Shown: one piece after another, positions 17,393-27,776 of the stretch
How positions within the stretch are numbered: position 1 is the first letter of the stretch
Layout of the letters: every line of letters begins with the position of its first letter
DNA from: Christensenella sp. UBA6345
GTDB taxonomy: Bacteria > Bacillota > Clostridia > Christensenellales > UBA1242
Reading direction: 5' to 3'
NCBI GenBank assembly: GCA_002437945.1
Contig: DJSB01000030.1
Location: 21,303 to 85,302, forward strand
DNA: 64,000 nucleotides
Translations under genes and position numbers: made by a program
Notes under the pieces: model-generated
The model's input: only the letters and a program-made list of their open reading frames with translations
What the model was told of the DNA's origin: nothing
The model's database searches: none

Positions 17393-18055
17393 TTACTCGG
17401 CTATTTCCTTTATTTTTTTAATAAAATTGGCTTTATTTTCAGATTTATACACAGCACTGCCCATAACAACTATATCAGCACCTGCTTTATTAATTAATTT
17501 AATATTGGTAGCATCAACACCACCATCAACTTCTATTTTTACATTATAGTGATTATCAGTGATTATTTTTTTTAGTGCCATAATTTTTTCATAAGTACTT
17601 TCTATAAATTTTTGTCCACTCTTCCCTGGTACAACACTCATAATCAAAACTAAATCAATCATAGGTAGATATGGTAATAAGACATCAATAGAAGTATCAG
17701 GACAGATACTTACACCTACCATAATTTTCTTTTTATGTACTTCATTAATAAAATAGAAAAGATTGGTTTTATTGTTAAAACTCTCATAGTGTGCAGTAAT
17801 AATTGTAGGTCTAGATTTATAATATTCTTGCCATACTTGAATAGGATTGGACACCATAAGGTGCACATCTAACGGTATAGTAGAATTTTGACCAACTTCA
17901 TATAATAATTCTGGGCTTAAACACTTGGCTTCAACAAACTTTCCGTCCATAACATCGCAATGAAGAATATCGGCATTAGCGAGTTGAAGTTCCTTAACAT
18001 AATTAACCAAATTATCTTCTTTTTCAGGATTCGTACTAGGTGCGATTTTAATCAT
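17393..18055 (-). CDS. rpe: Ribulose-phosphate 3-epimerase
   Basis: 220 residues, one TIM barrel. Metal and catalytic motifs: IAPST (start of strand 1), DILHCDVMDGKFV with the catalytic Asp and metal His, VHLMV (H92 region), MSVVPGKSGQKF (phosphate-binding loop) and EVDGGV with the second catalytic Asp, then MGSAVYK. It interconverts ribulose 5-phosphate and xylulose 5-phosphate in the pentose phosphate pathway. The start overlaps the rsgA end by 8 nt, so translation is coupled. In Bacillus thiN lies between rpe and spoVM; here it is absent. Confidence 0.95.
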   Translation of the reverse strand: MIKIAPSTNPEKEDNLVNYVKELQLANADILHCDVMDGKFVEAKCLSPELLYEVGQNSTIPLDVHLMVSNPIQVWQEYYKSRPTIITAHYESFNNKTNLFYFINEVHKKKIMVGVSICPDTSIDVLLPYLPMIDLVLIMSVVPGKSGQKFIESTYEKIMALKKIITDNHYNVKIEVDGGVDATNIKLINKAGADIVVMGSAVYKSENKANFIKKIKEIAE

Positions 18056-18911
18056 ACTCTCTCTCCCATTTTTCTTTCAATTGTTTAAATAATTCAAGAT
18101 ACCTATTATATCTATCATTATTAATCTTTTTTAAATTAACATCTTCTTTTACACCACAGCCATTTTCACTGGTATGAGTGCAATTGTAGAATTTACAATT
18201 ATATCCGCTAAATTCAGGATAATAGTCTTTAAGTTCGTTATATTTAATATTGAGTTCAAGCATACTAAATCCCGGAGTGTCGGCTATCATTATATTGTCT
18301 TTAAGGACAAAAATTGTGCACTCTCTTGTGGTATGTTTACCACGTTCAACTTTCCTACTTAATATGTTTGTTGACTGATTAATATTGTTATCAATACAAT
18401 TAATAAGACTACTTTTCCCTACAGCACTTTGCCCTGCAAATACACTTACTTTTCCTTTAAGTATATCTTTTAATGAAGATAAGTTACTTTCAATAGCACT
18501 AGTCAAAATAATACTATCAACTACATCTTTATATTGGTTAACAATATCATTAATTTCTTCTTTAGTAAACAAATCTAATTTATTGATTACTATAATAGGA
18601 TCGATATTATTGGCATATGCATTAATAATAAGTTTATCAACAAGATAAAAATCTGGTTTCGGTGTCTTTGATACAACTATCAAAAGTTGATCAATATTAG
18701 TAACTTTTGGTCGTAATATTTCATTTTTGCGTGGCAAAACTTTAGTAATAACATAATCATTACTAAAGTCATTTTTTATTAATTCTACATTATCTCCAAC
18801 CAACAATCTACCCATTTTTTTTAAGTTACCTAATGGGACAGCATTAAGATACTGGTTGTCACAATATACTAAAAATTGATTGGATATTCCTTTTACAATT
18901 TTGCCTAAAAT
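18048..18911 (-). CDS. rsgA: Ribosome small-subunit maturation GTPase RsgA, probable ATT start
   Basis: Circularly permuted GTPase with Walker A GQSAVGKSS, DTPGFS, NKLD and the C-terminal zinc knuckle CxxxxCxH(x5)C. The first ATG in frame is 18815 (255 residues), but the 32 codons before it are open and read LGKIVKGISNQFLVYCDN...MGRLLVGDNVEL, the OB-fold N-terminus of RsgA (compare GKIIKALSGFYYV in Bacillus). No ATG, GTG or TTG exists in that stretch; an ATT at 18911-18909, overlapping the rlmN stop by 7 nt, is the best candidate, giving 287 residues, the normal length. RsgA assists late 30S assembly. A conservative annotation would be 18048-18815. Confidence 0.85.
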   Translation of the reverse strand: MLGKIVKGISNQFLVYCDNQYLNAVPLGNLKKMGRLLVGDNVELIKNDFSNDYVITKVLPRKNEILRPKVTNIDQLLIVVSKTPKPDFYLVDKLIINAYANNIDPIIVINKLDLFTKEEINDIVNQYKDVVDSIILTSAIESNLSSLKDILKGKVSVFAGQSAVGKSSLINCIDNNINQSTNILSRKVERGKHTTRECTIFVLKDNIMIADTPGFSMLELNIKYNELKDYYPEFSGYNCKFYNCTHTSENGCGVKEDVNLKKINNDRYNRYLELFKQLKEKWEREYD

Positions 18912-20353
18912 CTCTTTTTACCCCTACTATTTTTGTTATTATAGTCCTGTCTTTGATAAGCATTGGTTCTAGTATTTTTACTAGTTCTAGAATTTTTGCC
19001 AAAGTCATCTTTATAAGAATTTTTATTATACGAATTATTGTTAGATGTTCGAGAATATCTGGAGTTTTTATCATAGTTATTAGATTGATAATCACTAGAT
19101 TTTTTATTTAAGCCATTACGTTGATTACGTTCAAAAGAAGATTTTTCATTAAATTTATTACCGCTATTTCTATTATTTTTTGAACGTGAATTTAAGTTAT
19201 TATTATAACTTCTAGTGTGACTTGATTTAGGTCGATTAATAGATTTTTTAGTATTATGCAAAGTATCAATATCTGCCTTAATTAACTCATTATCACTAGA
19301 TGGCATAGTACTATCTATTTCGCCATTGATTTCCTTATTACGTAACTGTCCACAAGCACCATCAATATCATCACCTAGACTTCTTCTCACTGTCGCACTA
19401 ATACCATTCTTTAATAACTCACGCAAGAAAGAATTGGTCTTATTATCAGTAACACCTTTTAGTCCACGTTCCTTAACTTCATTTAAGGAAATTAAATTAA
19501 CACGGCAGTCTAAATTACGTAACAAATATGCTAATTCTTGAGCATTCTGGATAGAACTATTAACACCATCAATCAAAGTATATTCGATATAAATCATACG
19601 ATTGGTTATTGTGTGATAATAGTTGGCTGCTTCAATAACACTTTCTATAGAAAAACTTTTTGCTACTGGCATAATGCTACGTCTAATCTCATCATTAGGA
19701 GCATGCAAAGAAATAGCCAAATTAATACTTAAACCAATATCGGCTAATTTTTCTATCTTACTAGGGATACCACAAGTAGAAAGTGTAATATTACGTACAC
19801 TAAAATTAAACCCATCTTCACTTGTAACTAGTCTTAAAAATTTAACAACATTGTCAAAATTATCTAGTGGTTCACCAGAACCCATAAGTACTAAATTGGT
19901 AATTTCTCTGTTACTAACACTACCCTTTAAATATGCGTTAACGGCTACTATCTGTCCCAATATTTCTCCAGCCGTAAGGTTACGAACAAAGTTAAGACCA
20001 CTTGCACAGAATGAGCAGTTCATCTTGCAACCAACCTGAGTACTAATGCATAGTGTACGGCCATAGACATGAGACATTAATACACCTTCTATGATATTAT
20101 CATCGTTAAGTTTATATAAAAATTTAATAGTCTTATCTTTTGACTTAAAAACTTTATAAATCTTAACACTCTGCATATCAAATCCAAGTGTTTGCAATTT
20201 TTCAAGCAAAGACTGTGGTAATACAGTATTTTGTCCGTAGTTTTTACCATTAAGTATAGCGTTATTAAGTTGTTTTGCTCTATATTTAGGCTCGCCTAAA
20301 TTTTCAATTATTTTTGTAAGTTCGTTAATATCGTAATCTAATAAATTATTCAT
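18905..20353 (-). CDS. rlmN: 23S rRNA/tRNA A2503/A37 C2-methyltransferase RlmN with long disordered tail
   Basis: 482 residues. The enzyme part (1-340) has the radical-SAM triad C109, C113, C116 (CKMNCSFC), GSGEPLDN for SAM binding, and Cys334 in GACGQL, which completes the methyl transfer. It methylates A2503 of 23S rRNA and A37 of some tRNAs. Residues 341-482 are an extra tail of Asn, Ser, Lys, Arg and Tyr with almost no hydrophobic residues, absent from ordinary RlmN (about 345-350 residues). Overlaps rsmB by 8 nt. Confidence 0.95.
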   Translation of the reverse strand: MNNLLDYDINELTKIIENLGEPKYRAKQLNNAILNGKNYGQNTVLPQSLLEKLQTLGFDMQSVKIYKVFKSKDKTIKFLYKLNDDNIIEGVLMSHVYGRTLCISTQVGCKMNCSFCASGLNFVRNLTAGEILGQIVAVNAYLKGSVSNREITNLVLMGSGEPLDNFDNVVKFLRLVTSEDGFNFSVRNITLSTCGIPSKIEKLADIGLSINLAISLHAPNDEIRRSIMPVAKSFSIESVIEAANYYHTITNRMIYIEYTLIDGVNSSIQNAQELAYLLRNLDCRVNLISLNEVKERGLKGVTDNKTNSFLRELLKNGISATVRRSLGDDIDGACGQLRNKEINGEIDSTMPSSDNELIKADIDTLHNTKKSINRPKSSHTRSYNNNLNSRSKNNRNSGNKFNEKSSFERNQRNGLNKKSSDYQSNNYDKNSRYSRTSNNNSYNKNSYKDDFGKNSRTSKNTRTNAYQRQDYNNKNSRGKKRF

Positions 20354-21623
20354 ATCTTTCTAATTTCCCTATAAAAAATCCTTCTGTATGGCTGATATGT
20401 GGGTAAAAAGTTTTTAGTCCACATTCATCTTTTGATGGCACTTTAAAAGTATCTACGCAAGTAATCTTATAATTATGATGGCTATTAAGAAAGCCATTAA
20501 TTATATTTTCATTTTCTTGTGGCAATATGGTACAAGTGCTATATACTATACTTCCACCTATTTTAACATATTTTGATGCTATATCCAGTATTTTTGCCTG
20601 AATTTTTGGTAGTTCTTCAAACTTTAATTGGTTGTTAAGTAATAAATCAGGCTTTTTATCAACTACACCTAATCCCGAGCAAGGAACATCTAAAATAACA
20701 CAATCAAACATATTTTCAAACTGTGGATTAAATATTGTAGCATCATTAAGTAATGTGGTCACATTATCAATATTTAATCTATTTTTATATTCATTAATAA
20801 GTTGTAAACGATGTTCGTAAATATCACAAGCAATAACTTCACAACTAGGATTAAGTGTGGCAGTATAAATGGCTTTACCACCCGGCGCAGAACATAAATC
20901 CAATACTTTATTACCTTTAACATTTCTAGCGACAATCATGCTAGGAATCCCCTGCGCTGTATACAAATTATTTAATTGTTTTTGTCTAACCAAACTTGAA
21001 TAATCGACATATAAAGCATCTTCAAAAATTGATGGTTTATATTGTATGCCCAACTCGTCTAATTTTTGTATAAACTCTTTAACATCTACAAGTCTAGTAT
21101 TAACTCTAATATGAGTATCAGTAGTTAATTCACAACTTAACAAACTAACTACAAAACCATAATCAAAGTTATTAAGTAAAAGGTTTATATACCACTCTGG
21201 TTTTGAAAATTTAATCGATAAAAATTGAGTTTTGTTATTAATATCAGGCAAAGAAAATGGTGTAATAACAACTTTTTTAAGCACTGCATTAATAAATGAT
21301 TTATATGGACGCATATAAGTACGCTTTGACAATTCGACAAGTTCGTTAACCATAGCAAAATCTGGTATGCTATCAACATTAAAATGCACATATGCACCCA
21401 TCTTTAATAGCAATAAAACATCTTTTTTAGGCGATTTTTTATAAAATTGACTTAAATAATAGTTTAATTGGATATCTTGGTCAATAACGCCATAAACAAT
21501 CTTTGTAACAAGATTAAAATTAATGTCATTAGTGCTATGTTTATTAAGTTCGATAGAAGCATACGCTTTTTTAAAATAAACTTTATTTAAAACTTGGTAT
21601 GCTAAATCAAGTTCTTTATTCAT
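20346..21623 (-). CDS. rsmB: 16S rRNA m5C967 methyltransferase RsmB
   Basis: 425 residues. N-terminal NusB-like RNA-binding domain (about 1-140), then a Rossmann methyltransferase with SAM motif VLDLCSAPGGKA, and the two cysteines of m5C enzymes in DVPCSGLG and YSTCTI. It methylates C967 in 16S rRNA. Its start overlaps the fmt stop by 8 nt and its end overlaps rlmN by 8 nt, so fmt-rsmB-rlmN are translationally coupled. Confidence 0.95.
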   Translation of the reverse strand: MNKELDLAYQVLNKVYFKKAYASIELNKHSTNDINFNLVTKIVYGVIDQDIQLNYYLSQFYKKSPKKDVLLLLKMGAYVHFNVDSIPDFAMVNELVELSKRTYMRPYKSFINAVLKKVVITPFSLPDINNKTQFLSIKFSKPEWYINLLLNNFDYGFVVSLLSCELTTDTHIRVNTRLVDVKEFIQKLDELGIQYKPSIFEDALYVDYSSLVRQKQLNNLYTAQGIPSMIVARNVKGNKVLDLCSAPGGKAIYTATLNPSCEVIACDIYEHRLQLINEYKNRLNIDNVTTLLNDATIFNPQFENMFDCVILDVPCSGLGVVDKKPDLLLNNQLKFEELPKIQAKILDIASKYVKIGGSIVYSTCTILPQENENIINGFLNSHHNYKITCVDTFKVPSKDECGLKTFYPHISHTEGFFIGKLERYE

Positions 21624-22560
21624 TAACTATTTGTCCAACCCTTATATGTTTACCATTAAGTAAACTTTTTGCATTCATAACTTTACCATTTTCGGCTTGA
21701 ATTTCGGTAATTTCCACAAAGCCATCGTTGGCTTTAATAACTAAACCAGATTTTGGACTAGCAAGTACAACTTCGCCAGTTTTGTAATTATCTACCATCA
21801 AGTCGTTATTATTATAAACTATAGCCTTATATACCTTAAATCTGCCTTCTTCTAGTTTCATTTCGGCTACCGGCCATGGATTAAGACCCAATATAAATTG
21901 TTTAACCAAATATGCTGAATTGTCAAAATTAAGAGTACAATTCTCTTTTTTAAGCATTTTACATACAGTGGCTAAAGAATGGTCTTGTGGTGTATAAGTA
22001 ATAGTACCATCTTCAAGTTGTTGTAAGGCTTCCATAAGACAATCAGCACCAATTACTGCTAGTCTATCAAACAACTCACCCGCTGTTTCTTCAGGCATAA
22101 TATCTACTTCATGTTTAAGAATAATATCGCCATCGTCCATACCTACATCACTACGTAGTATTGTAATACCAGTAGTTTTTTCGCCATTAATAACAGCCCA
22201 TTGAATAGGTGCTGCTCCTCTATATTTAGGCAATAAACTTCCATGAACATTAAATACACCATAAGTTGAAGCGTCCAAAATTTCTTTACTTAATATCTGT
22301 CCATAAGCGGCAGTTACAAATAAATCAGCCTTAAGTCCTACAAGTTCTTCTACCCCGTCACGTCTTATTTTTTCATATTGGTATACAGGAATATTATATT
22401 TAAGTGCCAATTGTTTAACAGGACTAAACACAATACGTCCATTACGTCCTACTGGTCTGTCTGGTTGAGTGACAACACCTATAACTTCGTGGTGACTATC
22501 TATAAGTTTTTGTAATGTTGGGATTGAAAAATCTGGTGTTCCAAAAAATACTATTTTCAT
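21616..22560 (-). CDS. fmt: Methionyl-tRNA formyltransferase
   Basis: 314 residues, normal length. N-terminal FGTPDFS and VTQPDRPVGRN, the folate/tRNA site loop GVFNVHGSLLPKYRGAAPIQWA with the catalytic Asn/His, and DVGMDDGDII; the C-terminal beta domain is complete. It formylates initiator Met-tRNA using 10-formyl-THF. It overlaps def by one base (peptide deformylase removes the formyl group later), the classic def-fmt pair. Confidence 0.96.
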   Translation of the reverse strand: MKIVFFGTPDFSIPTLQKLIDSHHEVIGVVTQPDRPVGRNGRIVFSPVKQLALKYNIPVYQYEKIRRDGVEELVGLKADLFVTAAYGQILSKEILDASTYGVFNVHGSLLPKYRGAAPIQWAVINGEKTTGITILRSDVGMDDGDIILKHEVDIMPEETAGELFDRLAVIGADCLMEALQQLEDGTITYTPQDHSLATVCKMLKKENCTLNFDNSAYLVKQFILGLNPWPVAEMKLEEGRFKVYKAIVYNNNDLMVDNYKTGEVVLASPKSGLVIKANDGFVEITEIQAENGKVMNAKSLLNGKHIRVGQIVNE

Positions 22561-23036
22561 TATTTACTCTCTTTTTTCTCTTTTTTAGGTTTGTAATCTT
22601 TTTCCATCTTATCTATAAACAATATACCTTTAGTATGGTCAATCTCATGACACAATGCTGTAGCCAAATATCCAGTACCAGTAATAACAAATTCGTTACC
22701 ATATCTGTCACATGCTTTAACTGTAACTTGTTCGGGACGTTTAACGTAACCAGTAATATTTTTAACACTTAAACAGCCTTCAACTTCACATTGTTCGCCT
22801 ACTGTCTCCAAAATTTCTGGATTAACAAGTTCGATAAATGCGTTGTTAATCTCGACAATAACGACTCTTTTAAGCACTCCTACTTGTACGGCAGCAAGTC
22901 CACAACCATTGAACTTATGCATAGTCTCTTTCATATCATCTAAAAGTTCCCATAAACTCTCATTAAAATTGTTAACAGGTTTACTTATTTTTCTTATAAA
23001 TTCATTATCACTATAAACTATATTACGTATAGCCAT
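22560..23036 (-). CDS. def: Peptide deformylase
   Basis: 158 residues with all three motifs: GCGLAAVQVG (44-53), EGCLSV with the metal ligand C88, and HEIDH with H130, E131 and H134. Removes the N-formyl group from nascent proteins; iron or zinc enzyme. It is the type 1/3-like short form with a charged C-terminal tail (KKEKKESK). GGAG lies before the ATG; priA ends 24 nt upstream. Confidence 0.95.
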   Translation of the reverse strand: MAIRNIVYSDNEFIRKISKPVNNFNESLWELLDDMKETMHKFNGCGLAAVQVGVLKRVVIVEINNAFIELVNPEILETVGEQCEVEGCLSVKNITGYVKRPEQVTVKACDRYGNEFVITGTGYLATALCHEIDHTKGILFIDKMEKDYKPKKEKKESK

Positions 23037-23060
23037 ATTATCTCCTTTTTTATTAAAATT

Positions 23061-25247
23061 CTAATCCAAACTTTGCGGATTAATTTCTGTAAATATTGTT
23101 GCTTTATTAGTAATAACATTAGAAATATCAAATATTTTCTTTATTATTTCTTTATTATCTTTTATTCGCATTAACACTTGATAACGGTACTTATTTTTAA
23201 TTTTTGAATGCGGAGAACGCATTGCTTCTAAAAAATAAAATTGGTCTTTATTATCAATACGAAGTTGTTTATATTTTAAAAACATATCATGAGTAAGGTT
23301 CTTGGCATCTTCATCATTATCGGAAGTAATTAATATACGAACAATTTTTGAAAATGGTGGGAATGATGCTGTTTCTCGCAGATTAATTTCTTTATTATAG
23401 AACCTTATATAATCATAATTGGCACAGAAATTATAGACATAATGTTTAGGGAAAAATGTCTGTAATACTACATGTCCAACTCTATCTGCTCTACCCGCTC
23501 TACCTGCGACTTGTGTAACCAATTGGAAAGTTTTTTCATTGGCTCTAAAATCCGAATAGTACAAACTTAAATCTGCATCAAGTATACCTACTAAAGTTAC
23601 TAGCGGAAAGTCATGTCCTTTAGCGATCATTTGCGTCCCAACTAAAATAGCAGGACGTGTATTTTCAAATTCCTTTAAAATACGTGCATGTGAGTTTTTT
23701 GATGTTGTCGTGTCGTTATCCATACGAAAAACTTTAGTATTAGGGAAAAGTTGACTTAATTGAGATTCGATACGTTCGGTACCAGTGTTACCAAGTTTAA
23801 TAGTATCTTTATGACAGTTGGGACATACAGTAAGTGGTTTAAACTTTTTGCCACAGTAATGACATTTAAGCAAGTTGTCTTCCTTATGATATACCAAAGA
23901 TATATCACAATCTGTACATTTGGCTATATAGCCACATTCACGGCACATCTGAAAACTTGAAAATCCACGGCGATTAAGAAACAACATAATTTGTTCGCCA
24001 TTATTAATCGCTTTACTCATATCATTAAGCAACTGCCCAGAAAACATAGTCTTATTGCCACTTCTAAATTCACTACACATATCTACTATATCCATCTTTG
24101 GCAATGGCATATTGTTAATACGTTGGTCTAAAGTAATAAGATTGTACTCTCCGATTTGTGCTTTATAAAATGATTCAATAGTAGGAGTTGCACTACCTAA
24201 TACTAACGGACAATTGTTGTATTTTGCTCTAATTTTGGCAACTGTAATAGTTTCAAAACGTGGATTATTATCAGACTGATATGAAGAATCATGTTCTTCA
24301 TCAATAATTATAGCACCAACATTAGTAATCGGTGCAAATATCGCACTTCTAGCACCAACCGCTATTGTTGCTTCTCCCGTATAAAGTCGATACCATTCAT
24401 CAAATTTTTCACCATCAGAAAGTCCAGAATGCAACACTGCGACTTTATCACCAAATCTAGATCTAAATTGTTTAACAGTTTTTGGTGTTAAAGATATTTC
24501 GGGTACTAACATTATTGCTGTCTTACCCATTTTTAGTGCATAATTAATAACTTGCATATAAACTTCAGTTTTGCCACTTCCTGTTACACCAAACAATAAG
24601 TTAAATAAATTCTTGTTATTAATAATACTATCAACAGCATTTTTTTGTTTATCAGTTAATGTAAATGCAACACTAGTTGCAATATCTTCACTAAAAGGAT
24701 TACGATTTTTACCAACAATATCAAAAGCAATATAGCCTTTTTCAATAAGTTTTGTTATGGTAGCATTACCAAATTTCTTATTAAGAATAACAATATCTTC
24801 TTTAATCTTTGTTTTTAAATATGCACAAGCCAAAATCTGATTCTTTGAATTAGGTTTAATTAAATCTAAATGTCCTAAACCATATTCGGTTAAATAGCAC
24901 ATTTTTGTGCTTTGTGGTTTAATCTTGCCATTACGTATTTGGGCTGGAATGATAAGATGAATAATATCTATTAATCTTAAATTGTATGTTTCGACTAACT
25001 TATCAATTACTTGAAACATTTCTGTAGTAATTAATGGGTTATCATCTAGTGGTTTAATAATATCTTTTACAAGGTTTACGTCATAATTTGTGGTATCTTT
25101 AAGTTTAAGTACATATCCTTCTAAACTACGTTTACCGAAAGGTACTAAAACTCTATGCCCTACTTTAACATTATCATCGGGGCATCTATAATCAAATATT
25201 TTGTCCAGCAAATCCGCTGATACATCTACAACCACTTCTGCGTACAT
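23061..25247 (-). CDS. priA: Primosomal replication-restart helicase PriA
   Basis: 728 residues. N-terminal DNA-binding domain, then helicase motif I GVTGSGKTEVY, DEEHDSSYQ (motif II), GSATPT, eight zinc-finger cysteines in the CRECGYIAKCTDCD...CHYCGKKFKPLTVCPNC segment, and motifs V/VI with QVAGRAGRADRVG. A 3'-5' helicase that reloads the replisome at stalled forks. First gene of the priA-def-fmt-rsmB-rlmN-rsgA-rpe run. coaBC, which commonly stands before priA in Firmicutes, is not there. Confidence 0.96.
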   Translation of the reverse strand: MYAEVVVDVSADLLDKIFDYRCPDDNVKVGHRVLVPFGKRSLEGYVLKLKDTTNYDVNLVKDIIKPLDDNPLITTEMFQVIDKLVETYNLRLIDIIHLIIPAQIRNGKIKPQSTKMCYLTEYGLGHLDLIKPNSKNQILACAYLKTKIKEDIVILNKKFGNATITKLIEKGYIAFDIVGKNRNPFSEDIATSVAFTLTDKQKNAVDSIINNKNLFNLLFGVTGSGKTEVYMQVINYALKMGKTAIMLVPEISLTPKTVKQFRSRFGDKVAVLHSGLSDGEKFDEWYRLYTGEATIAVGARSAIFAPITNVGAIIIDEEHDSSYQSDNNPRFETITVAKIRAKYNNCPLVLGSATPTIESFYKAQIGEYNLITLDQRINNMPLPKMDIVDMCSEFRSGNKTMFSGQLLNDMSKAINNGEQIMLFLNRRGFSSFQMCRECGYIAKCTDCDISLVYHKEDNLLKCHYCGKKFKPLTVCPNCHKDTIKLGNTGTERIESQLSQLFPNTKVFRMDNDTTTSKNSHARILKEFENTRPAILVGTQMIAKGHDFPLVTLVGILDADLSLYYSDFRANEKTFQLVTQVAGRAGRADRVGHVVLQTFFPKHYVYNFCANYDYIRFYNKEINLRETASFPPFSKIVRILITSDNDEDAKNLTHDMFLKYKQLRIDNKDQFYFLEAMRSPHSKIKNKYRYQVLMRIKDNKEIIKKIFDISNVITNKATIFTEINPQSLD

Positions 25248-25319
25248 AATACAACCTTTAAATAACTAGAATCATTAAACCAATGTAAAATAATAAAATA
25301 TTAATTAAAAATAAATACA

Positions 25320-25359
25320 AAGAAAAATTCTATTGCTAGAAATAGAAGCAATAGAATTT
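25320..25359 (-). terminator. rpoZ terminator overlapping the stop codon
   Basis: Stem 25325-25337 with 25347-25359 (core ATTCTATTGCT/AGCAATAGAAT), T-rich tail in the minus direction. The far arm includes the rpoZ stop region at 25358. Confidence 0.8.
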
Positions 25360-25543
25360 ACTTTGAAATTATTTTTCCGTTATAAACCTCATTGACAGCA
25401 CGTGTAACTTCTGGAATTTCTTCTCTTTCTGTTTCAGTTAGAGTTTGTTGAAGTGTTTTTGCACGTTTACTTACCATAACTGCAAGTTTATATGGGTTAC
25501 CAACTTTAGCAATAAGTTGATCAATAGGTGGTTCTAATAACAT
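25358..25543 (-). CDS. rpoZ: RNA polymerase omega subunit
   Basis: 61 residues: PPIDQLIAKVGNPYKLAVMVSKRAKTLQQ is the omega signature (conserved Lys-Arg-Ala core). It ends ...EVTRAVNEVYNGKI, as in Firmicutes omega. It helps assembly of the beta' subunit. Located just upstream of priA, as in Bacillus, but without gmk and coaBC beside it. Confidence 0.88.
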   Translation of the reverse strand: MLLEPPIDQLIAKVGNPYKLAVMVSKRAKTLQQTLTETEREEIPEVTRAVNEVYNGKIISK

Positions 25544-25718
25544 AACATTGCCTCTTTATATATATTTAATACTTATATAGTATAGCAATATTATGTTTAT
25601 AAATAAAGTACTTTTATAAATTTTTTTAATATTTTTATTAAAAAATCAAATTATACTTAAAAATAATCTCTAAATTTAATCGAAAATTTTGAAAAATTAA
25701 ATTAAAAATGCAGTAGAA

Positions 25719-27710
<1,992 letters not shown>

Positions 27711-27776
27711 TCATTATAAAATTAATTTATTGTTATACTTTAATAACTTTATTTGGTTATACATTTATAATTATTT

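Noticed and set aside
18815..18911. Frameshift in rsgA
   Set aside because: The upstream codons are in the same frame as the ATG at 18815, so only the start codon is unusual; no base change is needed to join them.
18859..19095. Ile/Lys-rich frame inside the rlmN tail
   Set aside because: Alternative frame of a low-complexity region, without a ribosome binding site.
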